Shown: in pieces, positions 61,338-64,000 of the stretch | Layout of the letters: every line of letters starts with the position of its first letter | Position numbering within the stretch: position 1 is the stretch's first letter | DNA from: Bdellovibrionaceae bacterium UBA6502 | GTDB lineage: Bacteria; Bdellovibrionota; Bdellovibrionia; Bdellovibrionales; UBA840 | Direction: 5' to 3' | NCBI GenBank assembly: GCA_002436415.1 | Contig: DJMA01000012.1 | Coordinates: forward strand, 1 to 64,000 | Length of the DNA: 64,000 nucleotides | Program-made: the position numbers and the translations under genes | Notes under the pieces: model-generated | Told to the model about the DNA's origin: nothing | What the model saw: the letters and a program-made list of their open reading frames with translations, nothing else | Databases searched by the model: none

Positions 61338-62513
61338 ATGTGTTACGCTGCTCTTGTTGAACAAAACGCTTTAAAACTAGCTAAAGACTTTGACGCCGAT
61401 ATTTATTGGCAAGGAGTTGCAAACAGCCTTCAACATCGCGCAAAGGCAAAGCTGCTTCCAAAAGCTACTAGCTTTGATCATTTTTTGCAACACACAGACA
61501 GCAACGAAGAAATTGAAGGATTATTTAAACAAATTTTAGAGCAAGAAAAGCAAAACTTAGAACAAAACATTGAAAATGTAAAAAATGAAATTTATGACCT
61601 CAATTACGAACTCGCCGCCAAAGAAAGAAAAACTCTTCGCCAAAAATTAGAGGCCAAACAGCGAAAACTACAAAGACTTGAAGCCATTAACAAATCCCCT
61701 GCCCCTAAGAACAGTTTTGAGTTTACCTACCCTCACCAAAATTTATTCGCTGTCTATTTTAATGAAGGGCAACTTGAAGTAAGTAGTTTTGAATATGGGC
61801 ATTTTCGAGAAACAGGAAATCCTTTAGAAGATATTTTATTTCATATCAATCACTCTCCCAGCCGAAAAGCCTATGGGCTCTACAACACCCGCATAGAAAG
61901 TTTGACTCCAGAGTATCGAAAAAAAGTGGCGCTTCAGCTCTTAAAATCTAAAAACCAGCGGATACGACAGGCCAAACAGAACCTTAAAGACTATCAAGAG
62001 GCAAAGGGCTTTTTTACCGAAAACAAAATTAAAAACATCCATAGCTTTCTTCAAAAGTATAGTCTGAGCGATGATTATTTAAAACAAATTGACCCTATTG
62101 AAACTAGCTATTTACAGGAAATTTTCCCAAAAAAAAGAGCTATCATCATTGCAAAGGCTTTTGAAGAAAGTGTTCTCAGTAAGGATTATTATCCCGATCA
62201 AAAAGGCCTAGCAAACTCTAAACATCTACCCATTGAGTTTTTCTTCGAAAAGCAGCTAATGTATTTTCCTGCAATTTACAGTAAAAGTTTAAATCCTATG
62301 TTGCCTCTAAATGGGATATCCATTATCACCATGCCGCCACGAGATGAAGTAGCAAAAGCCGGTCACGACCGTTCTCCTATTTGTTTAAATAAAGAGGCAG
62401 CCTTGGAATACCTCACCGAAGAAAAGAGTCTGGAGGAATACCCTCATTTTTTCCAAAATAATCTCATTAAGGAAAAACTGAGTCACCAAGCTAAGGCTAA
62501 GACTATGTTTTAG
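61338..62513 (+). CDS. SRAP domain protein (YedK/HMCES-like) with coiled-coil insertions
   Basis: A 391-residue protein with all SRAP active-site elements in order: Cys2 (MCYAA), Asn183 in NTRIES, Glu276/Glu277 in IAKAFEES and His343 in GHDRSP. SRAP proteins use Cys2 to form a thiazolidine crosslink with abasic sites in single-stranded DNA, protecting them. YedK has about 222 residues; here a charged coiled coil (about 55-118) is inserted after the N-terminus, and a second helical insertion (about 200-260) lies between the Asn and Glu motifs. The ATG abuts the CoA-binding gene's stop (TAAATG), so the two are coupled. The N-terminal Met must be removed to expose Cys2. Confidence 0.85.
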   Translation: MCYAALVEQNALKLAKDFDADIYWQGVANSLQHRAKAKLLPKATSFDHFLQHTDSNEEIEGLFKQILEQEKQNLEQNIENVKNEIYDLNYELAAKERKTLRQKLEAKQRKLQRLEAINKSPAPKNSFEFTYPHQNLFAVYFNEGQLEVSSFEYGHFRETGNPLEDILFHINHSPSRKAYGLYNTRIESLTPEYRKKVALQLLKSKNQRIRQAKQNLKDYQEAKGFFTENKIKNIHSFLQKYSLSDDYLKQIDPIETSYLQEIFPKKRAIIIAKAFEESVLSKDYYPDQKGLANSKHLPIEFFFEKQLMYFPAIYSKSLNPMLPLNGISIITMPPRDEVAKAGHDRSPICLNKEAALEYLTEEKSLEEYPHFFQNNLIKEKLSHQAKAKTMF

Positions 62514-62654
62514 TGTTATCTAAATCTATAACCGATAAAGTCTTTATCAAATGATTTAGGACAAACTCCCCTCAAACAAAGGCTCTTACAAAATACAATC
62601 CATTTCACAAAAGCCTGATATTTAAAGTTATTTTTATAATTTTTAGCTTTTTGA

Positions 62655-62682
62655 TTTACCTTAAAATCAATAGGCCTATTAT
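62655..62682 (+). promoter_or_regulatory. Probable leaderless promoter of the LysE-type gene
   Basis: TTTACC (62655-62660) and TATTAT (62677-62682) with a 16-bp spacer; the -10 ends 7 nt before the ATG at 62690, which lacks a Shine-Dalgarno sequence. Confidence 0.5.
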
Positions 62683-62689
62683 CTAGCCT

Positions 62690-63286
62690 ATGTTTTTATA
62701 TCTAGGCCAACTTCTTTTAATTCACCTCGCTGCCGTAGCCTCTCCTGGCCCGGACAATTTGCTTGTACTCTCTTATAGCCACGGAGAATGGAAAAAGTCC
62801 CTAAAAATGGCAAGTGGTCTTACTCTTGGGATTTTTATTCATAGTTTTTTAGTGATCGCCGGAGTAGGAACTTTTTTTAGTAACCACCCCATTTTATTTC
62901 GAAGCTTACAATATCTTGGCGCTGCCTACCTCATTTACATTGGAAGTTCCGCCATTCGTGCCAGTTTCCAAAAAGTCGAAAATTCATTTGAAGAAAAAAA
63001 ATCGAACAAACTTTTCTTAAAAGCCTTGATTACATTTTTAAGTAACCCCAAAGCTTTTCTTTATTTCTTCAGTATTCTACCTGCTTTTTTAAAGCAAGAT
63101 AGTAGCTTCCTTGACTATGTAATGGTGATCTTTGTAATTTGCGGAGTTTCTTTCTTGTGGTTTTTCGGACTAGGAATCTTAGTTGGCGTCAGTAAAAAAA
63201 TCACCGACATTCAAAAGCATCCTTGGTATCTGCGTTTTGTGGGAGCTCTTTTTATACTCCTCGCACTAAAAGTCGCCTTAGATTAA
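62690..63286 (+). CDS. LysE family translocator
   Basis: A 198-residue membrane protein of about six helices. The N-terminal signature HLAAVASPGPDNLLVLSYS, then ASGLTLGIFIHS and later FLKALITFLSNPKAFLYFFSILPAF are hallmarks of LysE/RhtB amino-acid exporters. The substrate is probably an amino acid such as threonine, homoserine or leucine; it cannot be fixed from sequence. It is a monocistronic gene with a leaderless-type promoter. Confidence 0.92.
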   Translation: MFLYLGQLLLIHLAAVASPGPDNLLVLSYSHGEWKKSLKMASGLTLGIFIHSFLVIAGVGTFFSNHPILFRSLQYLGAAYLIYIGSSAIRASFQKVENSFEEKKSNKLFLKALITFLSNPKAFLYFFSILPAFLKQDSSFLDYVMVIFVICGVSFLWFFGLGILVGVSKKITDIQKHPWYLRFVGALFILLALKVALD

Positions 63287-63371
63287 GCTCAAATCGATTC
63301 GCCATTTTGACGAGAGCTTCTTAGTTGACAGCAAATTACAAGCAATCTTCGCATTCAATGAAGTAAAGTTA

Positions 63372-63377
63372 TATACT
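63372..63377 (+). promoter_or_regulatory. Probable -10 box of a leaderless transcript
   Basis: TATACT ends exactly 6 nt before the ATG at 63384, the same spacing as at thpR. No Shine-Dalgarno sequence is present. Confidence 0.5.
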
Positions 63378-63383
63378 AGCTCT

Positions 63384-63719
63384 ATGAGACGGACACTCTT
63401 TGCTCTAAGCTTTTTTATAATTTTACTTCATCCAAAAATGGCCAGTTCTTGTGAAATCATCTATGAGGATCCAACGGAAAAGGAATGGTTACTAGAGGAA
63501 GAAGTCTGTGAAGATAGCCTTGCCGCTTTGATTGAGCAATCTGTTATTAGTGAACAAGACTTACAGTACATTGATCTCGTCATAGAAATTATGCACCGAG
63601 GGCAAACACAGGTTTTATTGATAATTCAAGTTTGGGATGGAGATTATTTAATCGGTAGTTATACTGCAACAAAAAGTTTAAACACTGAGTCCGACCAAGG
63701 ACCCAGTGGTATTTTTTAA
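63384..63719 (+). CDS. Small exported protein of unknown function
   Basis: A 111-residue protein with a signal peptide (MRRTLFALSFFIILLHPKMA, cleaved near residue 20). The mature part is acidic, has two Cys (SSCEI and EEVCEDS) that could form a disulfide, and a beta-like C-terminal half (QTQVLLIIQVWDGDYLIGSY). I do not recognise the family. It converges with ilvE, their stop codons being adjacent. Confidence 0.65.
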   Translation: MRRTLFALSFFIILLHPKMASSCEIIYEDPTEKEWLLEEEVCEDSLAALIEQSVISEQDLQYIDLVIEIMHRGQTQVLLIIQVWDGDYLIGSYTATKSLNTESDQGPSGIF

Positions 63720-64000
63720 CTACTGAACAGGCGTTAACCAGCCATATTTGTCTTCTGTTTCTCCAGAAAACAATCCAAAAAACTGCTTTTGCAGTTGCGC
63801 TGTCAAATCACCGCGGGTTCCTGAGCCGACTTTAATGCCGTCCACAGATCTCACCGGTGTGATCTCTGCTGCCGTACCACACATAATCAGTTCATCGGCT
63901 AAATACAAACTCTCTCTTGTAATGTTCTCTTCTACCACTTCAATGGACTGATCTTTTAGAAGAGTGATAATTGTGTCACGTGTGATTCCTGGAAGAATAC
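63720..64000 (-). CDS. ilvE: Branched-chain amino acid aminotransferase (3' part)
   Basis: The C-terminal ~93 residues of a class IV PLP aminotransferase run off the right edge: ILPGITRDTI at the window end, then YLADELIMCGTAAEITPV, VDGIKVGSGTRG and FFGLFSGETEDKYGWL, which are strongly IlvE-like. The enzyme transaminates leucine, isoleucine and valine. A GTG at 63938 is internal and not the start. Confidence 0.95.
   Translation of the reverse strand, partial: ILPGITRDTIITLLKDQSIEVVEENITRESLYLADELIMCGTAAEITPVRSVDGIKVGSGTRGDLTAQLQKQFFGLFSGETEDKYGWLTPVQ

Noticed and set aside
63720..63938. A complete small gene starting at the GTG at 63938
   Set aside because: The frame continues to the window edge with IlvE-like sequence, so it is the 3' part of ilvE.
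1..64000. CRISPR array, insertion sequence, restriction or toxin-antitoxin system
   Set aside because: No regularly spaced repeats, transposase, or recognised defence genes were seen on either strand; the Fic-like gene is exported and lacks an antitoxin partner.

Overview
The window is AT-rich, gene-dense bacterial chromosome from a Gram-negative organism: it has an LPS-assembly lipoprotein (LptE), several lipoproteins and many exported proteins. The gene set (gap-pgk-tpiA-secG, tmk-holB-ricT-tatD, MoxR/DUF58 locus, PilZ and response-regulator proteins, fatty acid cis/trans isomerase, long-chain FadE, a suite of exported hydrolases) suggests a deltaproteobacterium-like lineage, most plausibly Bdellovibrionota. 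That placement is inference from gene content; no rRNA lies in the window.

Layout. 0-5 kb: zinc-ribbon protein and a MoxR ATPase / DUF58 / DUF4129 membrane operon, all on the minus strand. 5-11.5 kb: a response regulator, then tmk-holB-ricT-tatD and an LplT-like MFS transporter. 11.5-17.7 kb: a hybrid histidine kinase with a periplasmic binding-protein partner, a YgiN-like monooxygenase and a haem-binding cis/trans isomerase. 18-21.6 kb: glycolytic cluster gap-pgk-tpiA plus secG behind clear sigma70-type promoters. 21.6-29.5 kb: ybeY, a 7TM-HD phosphohydrolase, mazG, a kinase/regulator pair beside a decayed paralogous kinase and a truncated HD-domain gene, and murJ. 29.6-35.9 kb: rpsT, PilZ, holA, lptE, a class V aminotransferase with a 2-hydroxyacid dehydrogenase, purA. 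35.9-38.8 kb: chemoreceptor, thioredoxin-like protein, a long non-coding stretch with a 138-bp inverted-repeat element, then tRNA-Lys and tRNA-Glu. 39-48.4 kb: an accessory-looking block of exported proteins: a 1081-aa Fic-like protein, an M64 metallopeptidase, a GHL10 lipoprotein, ThpR and a von Willebrand lipoprotein. 48.9-55.9 kb: glutathionyl-hydroquinone reductase, FadE with a divergent TetR regulator, a chalcone-isomerase-like exported protein, a response regulator and adenosine kinase. 56-58.5 kb: a candidate ~115-nt structured RNA and an operon for an unknown protein, an MscS channel, an ECF sigma factor and a zinc-finger anti-sigma factor. 58.6-64 kb: sdaA, a phosphopantetheinyl transferase, a CoA-binding protein, an SRAP protein with coiled-coil insertions, a LysE exporter, a small exported protein and the 3' part of ilvE.

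Best candidates for something new: the exported Fic-like protein with a deviating active-site motif (39074-42319); the structured RNA upstream of adenosine kinase (56004-56120); the SRAP DNA-crosslink protein split by coiled coils (61338-62513); the 138-bp inverted-repeat element (38092-38229); and a recurring TANNNT-6nt-ATG arrangement upstream of genes with no Shine-Dalgarno sequence, suggesting frequent leaderless transcripts.
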